Translations under genes and position numbers: made by a program
Assembly: GCF_000813345.1 (NCBI RefSeq)
Contig: NZ_BBQF01000001.1
Location: forward strand, 310,001-374,000
Reading direction: 5' to 3'
DNA length: 64,000 nt
Source of the DNA: Sulfurospirillum arsenophilum NBRC 109478
Lineage (GTDB): Bacteria > Campylobacterota > Campylobacteria > Campylobacterales > Sulfurospirillaceae
Notes under the pieces: model-generated
Told to the model about the DNA's origin: nothing
The model's input: only the letters and a program-made list of their open reading frames with translations
Databases searched by the model: none
Shown here: piece after piece, positions 55,124 to 62,374 of the stretch
Layout: each line of letters begins with the position of its first letter
How positions within the stretch are numbered: the first letter of the stretch is position 1

Positions 55124-55894
55124 ATGCTTATGACGATTACCCATCTTCCCTCTCCAAATTTACAAAACTGCGAGCTTACATTTTTAGAAAGTGAAGCAAT
55201 TAATATTGAAAAAGCTAATGAGCAACATAAAAATTATCGCGCTATGTTGGAGCGTTGTGGGGCAAAAGTCATTACATTAGATGAAAATATTGCACTGCCC
55301 GATAGCGTCTTTGTGGAAGACCCTATTATCGTTTTTGATGAGGTGGCGGTGCTGACATCAATGGGCGTGGAGTCACGTAGAGCCGAGAGTGAGGCAATGG
55401 AAAAAGTCTTCTCGCAGTACCGTAAAATAGAGCGTATTAGTCTGCCAGCTAAAATTGAAGGTGGCGATGTTTTAAAAGTAGACAAAAAGATTTTTGTAGG
55501 TGAGTCCGCACGTACCAATAAAGAGGGCATCCAAGCACTTAAATCGATCATCACGCCTTTTGGTTATGAAGTGATTTCTGTGAAAGTTACAGGCTGTTTG
55601 CATCTTAAAACAGGGGCAACGGCACTCGATGATCAAACAGTCTTTATCAATTCTAGTTGGGTCGATGCTTTCGCATTTGAGGGATTTGAGAAAATTGAAG
55701 TTCCAAGCGAGGAGCCTTTTGGTGCGAATGTCTTGAAAATTGGCAACATTCTTTGTATGAACGAAGCATTTCCCAAAAGTATAACGCTTATAAAATCACT
55801 TGGTTACACGGTTGATTCTGTGAATATAAGTGAGTTTGTCAAAGCCGAAGCAGGACTAACCTGCATGAGTGTACCGTTTACATGTAAAGATTAA
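55124..55894 (+). CDS. Dimethylarginine dimethylaminohydrolase-like amidinohydrolase
   Basis: The 256-residue protein has guanidine-modifying enzyme features: SVFVEDPIIVFDEVAV, the catalytic His in VTGCLHLKTGATAL and the catalytic Cys near the end in AEAGLTCMSVPF. It should hydrolyse methylated arginine or a related guanidino compound to citrulline. ATG 55124 has AAAGGA 8 bases before it. A TTACATGTAA palindrome (55878) encodes the last residues FTCK. Its end overlaps the convergent VOC gene by 4 bases. Confidence 0.88.
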   Translation: MLMTITHLPSPNLQNCELTFLESEAINIEKANEQHKNYRAMLERCGAKVITLDENIALPDSVFVEDPIIVFDEVAVLTSMGVESRRAESEAMEKVFSQYRKIERISLPAKIEGGDVLKVDKKIFVGESARTNKEGIQALKSIITPFGYEVISVKVTGCLHLKTGATALDDQTVFINSSWVDAFAFEGFEKIEVPSEEPFGANVLKIGNILCMNEAFPKSITLIKSLGYTVDSVNISEFVKAEAGLTCMSVPFTCKD

Positions 55895-56280
55895 GAAGCA
55901 ACTAATTCATTAGCGACTTCGATGAGATTTCCATCAGGATCGCGGAAATAAACCGATAAAAGATCGCTTCTTGCTCCCGTTCGTTTAATAGGACCTTCGA
56001 GAATCAAAACTCTATATTTCTTGAAATGTTCTATACATTGTTCAATAGGCACAGGTGTAATAAAACACAGATCCGCTGAACCAGCCATTGGATATAAAGC
56101 TTTAGGTTCAAATTCGTAACCTACTTCATGTAGATTTATTTTACTGTGACCAAACTTTAGTGCTTTTCGACCTTTAAATGTCACCTCTTCCATCTTCAAC
56201 ACAGAAGTATAAAAGGCACAACTACGCTCTATGTTGGCAACGGTTAAGACAAGATGATCTAAATGAGTGATTAGGGACAT
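55891..56280 (-). CDS. VOC-family (glyoxalase-like) protein
   Basis: The 129-residue protein has the VOC fold signature: LDHLVLTVANIERSCAFYTS with the first metal His, and VYFRDPDGNLIEVANEL with the Glu ligand. The family includes glyoxalase I, fosfomycin resistance and dioxygenases; this short form is close to the so-called virulence protein group. The substrate is unknown. It forms a small operon with the GGCT-like gene upstream. Confidence 0.87.
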   Translation of the reverse strand: MSLITHLDHLVLTVANIERSCAFYTSVLKMEEVTFKGRKALKFGHSKINLHEVGYEFEPKALYPMAGSADLCFITPVPIEQCIEHFKKYRVLILEGPIKRTGARSDLLSVYFRDPDGNLIEVANELVAS

Positions 56281-56289
56281 CGCCTTTCC

Positions 56290-56619
56290 TTATTTTCTTA
56301 ATGCGTAGATATAAGCGTCTACGATTTCATTATTTTCAAGTTTTACAGTTATTAAGATGCGCTCGTATGCCTCGCCCTCAAATGCATCAAGGTTCTTCCA
56401 ATGATGAGATAGTTCATGAGATGTCAATAAAAACCCATGAATCTCTTTTCCTTGTTGGTCTAAAACAAATCCAGGGTATCCCATATCTGCACCCCAGCCT
56501 TCATGTTGGAGTGTTCCAGTTGCTGTTGCGGTTTCCCATGATCCTTTGATGGGAGAGAGGATATGCTCATTGACTCTCCCTGGTGCTAAGGTTCCATAAA
56601 CAAATAATCGTTCCATCAT
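56290..56619 (-). CDS. Gamma-glutamylcyclotransferase-like protein (AIG2/GGCT)
   Basis: The 109-residue protein starts MMERLFVYGTLAPGRVNEH, with the YGTL loop of the fold, and has FLLTSHELSHHWKNLDAFEG with the catalytic Glu (EG). It may cyclise gamma-glutamyl groups, as in glutathione breakdown. I chose ATG 56619, with AGGA before it; an upstream ATG has no such site and adds a basic stretch. It lies 9 bases before the VOC gene. Confidence 0.83.
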   Translation of the reverse strand: MMERLFVYGTLAPGRVNEHILSPIKGSWETATATGTLQHEGWGADMGYPGFVLDQQGKEIHGFLLTSHELSHHWKNLDAFEGEAYERILITVKLENNEIVDAYIYALRK

Positions 56620-56735
56620 CAATTTTCCTATTGGCTTCTTAAGATAATTTTTTCTTTTGTAGTCTGGAGCATACACAGCTCTTTTCAAAATTCAAATTAT
56701 AATAAAAATATGGAAAATAGAGCTATTTGTTCTTC

Positions 56736-56772
56736 TCAAAAAATGCTCTTTTACATGTAAAGCATTTTTTGA
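56736..56772. promoter_or_regulatory. Large dyad with TTACATGTAA at its centre, between divergent genes
   Basis: Arms TCAAAAAATGCT (56736-56747) and AGCATTTTTTGA (56761-56772) are perfect complements around a 13-base centre that includes TTACATGTAA. It looks like a terminator stem but lies in the 221-base gap between two genes that point away from it, so it may be an operator or a stem in one leader RNA. Confidence 0.5.
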
Positions 56773-56840
56773 GCATCAATCTTAAATGAATTGAATTATA
56801 ATGTAAGTGATAAAGTAGCATAAAAAAGGCACGAGATACA

Positions 56841-58946
56841 ATGATAAGCAAACACAATTTCGATAAAAAAGAGCTCAAAATTATTGGATTTTTATCGCTT
56901 CTTTTTTTCATTTTTTTATTAGTAAATCACGCTCTAAATTATAAGTTACTCAAAGAGACAATTCAAGCCTATGAAAACACTATTCTTGCTCGCGTCGATG
57001 GGAAACTTGCGGATTGGGTAAATGAACGTTTTTCAAACATTGAAAAAATAGAGCGTTTTTTAGAAAAATCAGATATTAACAGTAAAAATGAACTTCAGAA
57101 GAGTTTGAAACGTATTCAAGAGACAAGTAATTTTCCGTATATTATCATGGGTTTAGACGATGGTACTTTTTTAATTTCAGAAGATAATTTTGTAACGCCA
57201 AAAGAGTATGACCCCAGACGAAGAGAATGGTATGTTGATACCCTAAAAATGGGAAAAACAATTGTATCAAAACCGTATGTAAGTATGCGTCTTAGCTTGC
57301 CTGCTGTTTCGGTGTGTACCCCTATTGATATTTTTGGTGGCATTGGTGTTGTATGCGGTGGTCAGCCTTTTGAAGTGATACAGCAATATATTTCCAGCTA
57401 CGATATTTTATACGATAAAGCGCTTTATTTAGTTGATGAAAATGGTATCGTTTTAGCCAGTTCCAACCACCAAAAAAATGCTCCAAGTTTTTTACATGTA
57501 AACACATTAAGTGATGATTTTTTAGTGATGAAAATCGCTAATACAAACTGGAATTTAGTTTTTGAAAAGAACCAAGCTATTTACAGCGAGAGACTTAATA
57601 TTCAGTTATTGATGAACCTTTTAATTTATGGTGGAAGCATTGCTTTGTATATTTTATTAAATCTTTTTTGGCTCTCTAAAAATCGTAAAGTTGAGCATGA
57701 ACTCATTAAGCAAAAAGACTATTTTCATAATTTTATGCAACATCACACTCTTCGTGGTGTGATGATCTGTGATTCTTCTGCGAAAGTAATTTTTTGCAAT
57801 CAAACGTTTAGTCAATTTCTACAACTAAAAGAGCCTATGGAAGATCGTAATTTTTATGATACGCTGCAAATGATGACAACGCTAGAACCTAGTGTTAAAA
57901 GACAAATAATAGCTTTGATTGCTCAAACACAAGAGAGTCTCCAAGCCAAATATCTTAATATTTCTAAACCCGAAAATCCAACAGCTCAGTTATTGCTTAC
58001 CTCTGCACCTTTTGGTTCAAAAGAGACGAACAACAATAGCTTTTTACTCTCTTTGCAAGATACGACAGAGATGCAACCCATCAATGATGAAGAGCAAAAG
58101 GTATCTGGCGATATAGTATTTAATGCTCACATTGAAAAACTTTTGATGTTTATTGAAAAAAATCTTGACGATGAAAGACTTGATATCAATAAATTAGCTC
58201 ATGTGTGCGGCTACTCTAAGTATCATTTACAACGCATTTTTAAACAATATTGTGGCGAAAATATTGCTTCATATTTAAGACGACTACGGATGGAAAAAAG
58301 TGCTTTTTTGCTGAAATATTCGGAAGAAAAAATTTCAGTTATTGCCGCTCTTTGTGGCTTTGGGTATAACCAGTCCTATATTAGAGCCTTTGAAAAATAC
58401 TATGCACTTTCTCCCAATGATTTTAGAGATACGCATATTAGTGATATGCACAACTCAATGTTATTTGAAAGAAGTGAATATGAAATGATTCAGCATGAAA
58501 AATTATGTGTGTTAAATGTATATAATACACTTAAAGAGAATGCTCCTCAATGTATTGAAGATCTTTTAGACAAGTGTCTTGAAGGATTTAATCGTAAGAT
58601 ATCGCTTAGTGGAATTTATGTCAATGACCCAAAAATAAGCCTCAAAGAAGAGGGCAATATTGCCCCTTATGCATTTGGTATTATCTTAGAAACATGCGAG
58701 TATCAGAGTACAAGAAACCTTCCGATCAGAATTTTTGAGGCAGGAAAATATGCCAAAATAGCGTTTGACCCTAGAAAAGATGACTTGGAAATTTTTATTC
58801 AAAAAATATACTTTACATTTTACAAGTCTTCCGTATATCACTCAGGTCTTTTATCTATTTTACAATTGCAACATAATACCCATGAGCATTACCTTGAAGA
58901 TATTGCACAGCCAAGTGACTTCTTGGTTTATCTTGGTAAGGCTTAA
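56841..58946 (+). CDS. Membrane-anchored AraC-type regulator: dCache sensor, PAS-like, AraC HTH, GyrI-like domain
   Basis: The 701-residue protein joins modules rarely found together. Membrane segment at about residues 14-33; periplasmic dCache-type domain to about 250 (DPRRREWYVDTLKMG, SKPYVSMRLSLPAVSVCTPI); membrane segment about 254-276; PAS-like domain about 285-400; AraC double helix-turn-helix about 423-533 (INKLAHVCGYSKYHLQRIF, ISVIAALCGFGYNQSYIRAF); C-terminal GyrI/effector-binding-like domain to 701. It would sense a ligand outside and bind DNA at the membrane. It stands 120 bases before fccABC on the same strand and is the likely regulator of it. Confidence 0.85.
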   Translation: MISKHNFDKKELKIIGFLSLLFFIFLLVNHALNYKLLKETIQAYENTILARVDGKLADWVNERFSNIEKIERFLEKSDINSKNELQKSLKRIQETSNFPYIIMGLDDGTFLISEDNFVTPKEYDPRRREWYVDTLKMGKTIVSKPYVSMRLSLPAVSVCTPIDIFGGIGVVCGGQPFEVIQQYISSYDILYDKALYLVDENGIVLASSNHQKNAPSFLHVNTLSDDFLVMKIANTNWNLVFEKNQAIYSERLNIQLLMNLLIYGGSIALYILLNLFWLSKNRKVEHELIKQKDYFHNFMQHHTLRGVMICDSSAKVIFCNQTFSQFLQLKEPMEDRNFYDTLQMMTTLEPSVKRQIIALIAQTQESLQAKYLNISKPENPTAQLLLTSAPFGSKETNNNSFLLSLQDTTEMQPINDEEQKVSGDIVFNAHIEKLLMFIEKNLDDERLDINKLAHVCGYSKYHLQRIFKQYCGENIASYLRRLRMEKSAFLLKYSEEKISVIAALCGFGYNQSYIRAFEKYYALSPNDFRDTHISDMHNSMLFERSEYEMIQHEKLCVLNVYNTLKENAPQCIEDLLDKCLEGFNRKISLSGIYVNDPKISLKEEGNIAPYAFGIILETCEYQSTRNLPIRIFEAGKYAKIAFDPRKDDLEIFIQKIYFTFYKSSVYHSGLLSILQLQHNTHEHYLEDIAQPSDFLVYLGKA

Positions 58947-59020
58947 AAAAGTACACACTTCCTGCGTGATCCATCTACAAAGCACTTTTTGTTCACTCTT
59001 TCATGAGCGCTTATCCTAAT

Positions 59021-59057
59021 CTTTTGTTTGGAATCGTTAATAAGTTCCGAACAAAAG
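59021..59057. promoter_or_regulatory. Inverted repeat overlapping the fccA ribosome site
   Basis: Arms CTTTTGTTTGGAA (59021-59033) and TTCCGAACAAAAG (59045-59057) pair in 12 of 13 positions, 11 bases apart. The right arm reaches into the AAGGAG of fccA. It could be the AraC regulator's operator, or an RNA hairpin that hides the ribosome site. Confidence 0.5.
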
Positions 59058-59066
59058 GAGATTTGC

Positions 59067-60629
59067 ATGTTAGATATGCAACGAAGAAAAGCGATGAAAA
59101 CATTTGCTTTACTTGGTAGTGGAATGGCATTGTTTCCAACACTGGAAGCACAAGCTAAAATGCTTGAAAAGGATGTTCCACAATGGGATGAAGAGTTTGA
59201 TGCTCTTGTCATTGGCAGTGGTTTTGCTGGCAGTGCAGCAATGGTATCTATGATGGATAATGGGCTTAAAAATGTCCTCATGATCGATAAAATGCCTTAC
59301 CTTGGTGGAAATTCTTCAATCAGTGGTGGGTCGTTTGCAATCTCTGGAACCTATATTCAAAAGCAAGATGGTATCGAAGATAGTCCTGAATTGCATATCA
59401 AAGATACACTCAAAAGTGGTAAAAGCCTGAACGACCTTGAGTTAGTCCATATTATGGCATATGAAGGGCTTGATTCATTTAATTGGTTAACGGATAATGG
59501 TGTTAAATGGAAATGGGTCAGTCAAAGCGGTGGACACAGTGTTCCAAGAAGTCATTCAGCAGGGGCTGGTTCTTTCATTGTTCGTCCACTTCAAAAGCGT
59601 ATTAGAGAAATGGGTGGAAAAATTCGTATGCGTATCATTATGGATGAAATTGTTTACAATGACAAAGGGCATGTTGTTGGCATAAAAGTACGTGAGAAAT
59701 ATGAATTTAAATTTGATCGTGATTTTGATGAAAATGACAATACTACAGGCATTACAAAATATTACAGAGCTAATGCAGGAATTATTTTAGCCACAGGTGG
59801 CTGGGGATCTGATAAAAAATTTAGACAACAAATGGATCCTAAACTGACACCTACTATGCTAACAACCAACCATATGGGTGCAACTGGTTATACCATTCAA
59901 AAGTTAATTCAAGATGATCTTGAACTTGTTGATATGCAATATATTCAATCTATGCATGTCACTTCTGCTGATGAAGGTAGTTTTGGGTTTGCATACCGTT
60001 TTATTACGAGATCGTATGGATATGGGATGATGGTTAATCCCAAAACGGGTCGTCGATTTGTGAATGAAATTACGGATCGTAAAAATGGGTCTGATGCTAT
60101 TATGGCAATGAATGAGGGCGGAATAAACCATCCTATCTTATTTATGGATTCAGTGGGTGCCAAAACAGTTGATATTGCAGATCTTCAACGTGGTATGGAA
60201 GCGGATGCAATTTGGCAATTTGAAACGTTAGATGAAATGATTGCTAAGTTTAACATCAATAAAGAACCATTTTTGGATGAGCTTAAGAAATTTAACGAGT
60301 ATATTAAGGCAGGTAAAGATCCTGATTTTGGGCGGGTTTTCCAAAAATATAAAGGACAAACAATCAATATTGAAAAACCACCATTTTTTGCTGCACGTCC
60401 AGGGCCTAAAATTCACCATTGTATGGGAGGACTTAAAACAACACCGCAATGTTTAGTATTTCATAAAGGCGGGTATACCGTACCAGGTCTTTTTGCCTGT
60501 GGCGAAGTTACAGGTGGAAGACATGGATACAATAGACTAGGTTCAAATGCTGTATTAGAGTGTGTCTTATTTGGCAGAAAAGCGGGTAAATCCATTGCTG
60601 ATCGCTATAAACAAATCGTAAGGAGCTAA
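59067..60629 (+). CDS. fccA: Periplasmic fumarate reductase-like flavoprotein (FccA-like)
   Basis: The 520-residue protein has a Tat-type signal (QRRKAMKTFALLGSGMALF), FAD binding (DALVIGSGFAGSAAMVSM, GGNSSISGGSFAISGT) and the fumarate-reductase-family catalytic segments GRRFVNEITDRKNG (with the proton-shuttle Arg) and KIHHCMGGLKT (usually HHTMGG). It lacks its own heme domain; the two cytochromes encoded next would supply electrons. This matches the fccABC set of Wolinella. Fumarate, methacrylate, acrylate and urocanate are all possible substrates. I chose ATG 59067, with AAGGAG before it. Confidence 0.85.
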   Translation: MLDMQRRKAMKTFALLGSGMALFPTLEAQAKMLEKDVPQWDEEFDALVIGSGFAGSAAMVSMMDNGLKNVLMIDKMPYLGGNSSISGGSFAISGTYIQKQDGIEDSPELHIKDTLKSGKSLNDLELVHIMAYEGLDSFNWLTDNGVKWKWVSQSGGHSVPRSHSAGAGSFIVRPLQKRIREMGGKIRMRIIMDEIVYNDKGHVVGIKVREKYEFKFDRDFDENDNTTGITKYYRANAGIILATGGWGSDKKFRQQMDPKLTPTMLTTNHMGATGYTIQKLIQDDLELVDMQYIQSMHVTSADEGSFGFAYRFITRSYGYGMMVNPKTGRRFVNEITDRKNGSDAIMAMNEGGINHPILFMDSVGAKTVDIADLQRGMEADAIWQFETLDEMIAKFNINKEPFLDELKKFNEYIKAGKDPDFGRVFQKYKGQTINIEKPPFFAARPGPKIHHCMGGLKTTPQCLVFHKGGYTVPGLFACGEVTGGRHGYNRLGSNAVLECVLFGRKAGKSIADRYKQIVRS

Positions 60630-60631
60630 GG

Positions 60632-61066
60632 ATGAGAACACTAATAAAATTAATCATAATGACGCTCTTTGTTTTGTGCACAGCTACTTTGGTTGTTGCA
60701 GCTGAGAATAGCACTAAGCCACTGCCTTTAATGCCTACAAGCGATAAATTTACAGCACAAAATTACCCAGTAGAGGGTATCCATAAGAAGTTAGGGCTTA
60801 CATGTACAGATTGTCATCGTGAAAATAAGCCTGAAGCGTATTCTAGTGAGATGCTGGGTAGTTGTTTAAAATGTCATGACAGTTATGAAAAAATCAAAGA
60901 GAGAACAGGTCACCTAGGGCATAACAATAATGTTCATCAATCGCCTCATTTTGAAAATTTAGCATGTGATGTGTGCCATAAATCACACAGTAAACCTCTG
61001 TCTAATTCTAATCTTTGTGTGCAGTGCCATGGTCAAAACACCATGAAACAACTACTCGTGAAGTAA
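60632..61066 (+). CDS. fccB: Periplasmic tetraheme cytochrome c (FccB-like)
   Basis: The 144-residue protein has a signal peptide (MTLFVLCTATLVVAA) and four CxxCH heme sites: CTDCH, CLKCH, CDVCH, CVQCH. Extra His residues (LGHNNNVHQSPHF) can serve as distal ligands. It resembles the heme domain of Shewanella flavocytochrome c and should pass electrons to the flavoprotein. It follows that gene after 2 bases. Confidence 0.92.
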   Translation: MRTLIKLIIMTLFVLCTATLVVAAENSTKPLPLMPTSDKFTAQNYPVEGIHKKLGLTCTDCHRENKPEAYSSEMLGSCLKCHDSYEKIKERTGHLGHNNNVHQSPHFENLACDVCHKSHSKPLSNSNLCVQCHGQNTMKQLLVK

Positions 61067-61076
61067 GGGGATAACG

Positions 61077-61682
61077 ATGAAAAAAATTATATTAATCACA
61101 GTAGCAATCAGTTTCGTAGCAACGCTTATTTTAGTGTGGGGTGGACATAAAGTTGTAAAAGCGACAGGCGATGCGCCATTTTGTGGAGCATGTCATTCTT
61201 GGGATGGCTTAATTGCTCAAACACATTTACAAGACCCAATACATGGTAATGCAAACCCTAAAGGCGTACAAGCAACCTGTACGGAGTGCCATTTGCCACA
61301 CAGCTCACTTATTGCTTATTTAGGGGTAAAGGCTAAAAATGGTATTGCTGAAGGGTGGACTACACTCACAGGAGATGCACGTAAAAAAGATTGGTTAGCC
61401 AATCGTGAGCATGCGCGTAAAAATTACACGTACGATAGTTCCTGTTTAGAATGTCATAAAGGTCTTTTAGAAAGAGCTGCTAAAACAGAATTTGCAGAAG
61501 AGGCTCCAAGTAAAATGCACCTTAAGTACATCAACTTCAAAGGAACCAAAGAAGAGATGCAATGTACCAGTTGCCATCAATTTGTGGGTCACAAAGACCT
61601 AGGTGAAATACTCTTTAAACAAAAAGATACCAGACCAACGTCTTGGGATGAGTGGGAAAAACAACGCAAAGAGAAAAAATAG
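61077..61682 (+). CDS. fccC: NapC/NrfH-family membrane cytochrome c, quinol oxidising (FccC-like)
   Basis: The 201-residue protein has one N-terminal membrane anchor (IILITVAISFVATLILVWGG) and four heme sites: CGACH, CTECH, CLECH, CTSCH. That is the NapC/NrfH type, which takes electrons from menaquinol and gives them to periplasmic cytochromes. It completes a quinol-to-flavoprotein chain with FccB and FccA. A strong terminator follows. Confidence 0.93.
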   Translation: MKKIILITVAISFVATLILVWGGHKVVKATGDAPFCGACHSWDGLIAQTHLQDPIHGNANPKGVQATCTECHLPHSSLIAYLGVKAKNGIAEGWTTLTGDARKKDWLANREHARKNYTYDSSCLECHKGLLERAAKTEFAEEAPSKMHLKYINFKGTKEEMQCTSCHQFVGHKDLGEILFKQKDTRPTSWDEWEKQRKEKK

Positions 61683-61691
61683 TTTTATAAA

Positions 61692-61723
61692 AAAGATGGG
61701 AAACTTTTGAGTTTCCCATCTTT
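61692..61723. terminator. Terminator between fccC and the PfpI gene
   Basis: Perfect 13-bp stem AAAGATGGGAAAC / GTTTCCCATCTTT with loop TTTTGA between convergent genes. Its last bases merge with a TTTACATGTAAA palindrome. Confidence 0.9.
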
Positions 61724-61735
61724 ACATGTAAAAAT

Positions 61736-62314
61736 TTAAAGCGTGATTTTTGTACCCAAAACAGCTAAAAATTTAGCGATCCACTGAGGATGTGCAGGCC
61801 ATGCGGGAGCGGTGACAAGGTTGCCATCTACGGTAGCTTCGGTGACTTCGATGGCGGCATAGGTTCCTCCTGCTTTGGTCACTTCAGGCGCGCATGCAGG
61901 GTACGCTGAGCAGCTTTTACCTTTTAGGACATCCGCTGCTGCTAAAAGTTGTGCTCCGTGGCAAATGGCCGCTATTGGTTTATTGGCTTTGGCAAAATGG
62001 CGTACCATTTCTAGCACTTTTTCATTGAGTCTAAGATACTCAGGAGCGCGACCACCGGGAACAACAAGGGCATCAAACTCTTCGGCTTTGATGGCATCAA
62101 ATGTGCCATTGAGTGTAAAATTGTGACCGGGTTTTTCACTGTAAGTCTGGTCTCCCTCAAAATCATGAATAGCTGTGCGGATAAACTCACCCGCTTTTTT
62201 GTTTGGGCAAACAGCAATCACTGTGTGACCCACTGCACTTAACGCTTGAAAAGGCACCATAACTTCGTAATCTTCAACATAGTCTCCGACGATAAACAGA
62301 ATTTTTTTTGCCAT
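61736..62314 (-). CDS. DJ-1/PfpI-family protein
   Basis: The 192-residue protein has the DJ-1/PfpI features [34 protein letters not shown] and the nucleophile Cys in [18 protein letters not shown]. Members are deglycases, glyoxalase III or proteases; this length suits the YhbO/PfpI branch. Two ATGs are adjacent (62317, 62314); AGGAG spacing favours 62314. It is monocistronic. Confidence 0.9.
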   Translation of the reverse strand: MAKKILFIVGDYVEDYEVMVPFQALSAVGHTVIAVCPNKKAGEFIRTAIHDFEGDQTYSEKPGHNFTLNGTFDAIKAEEFDALVVPGGRAPEYLRLNEKVLEMVRHFAKANKPIAAICHGAQLLAAADVLKGKSCSAYPACAPEVTKAGGTYAAIEVTEATVDGNLVTAPAWPAHPQWIAKFLAVLGTKITL

Positions 62315-62374
62315 CATGACTCCTTTAAAATGGTGTTATATTTGATTATATCCCGTAAAGATTATAAAATCAAA

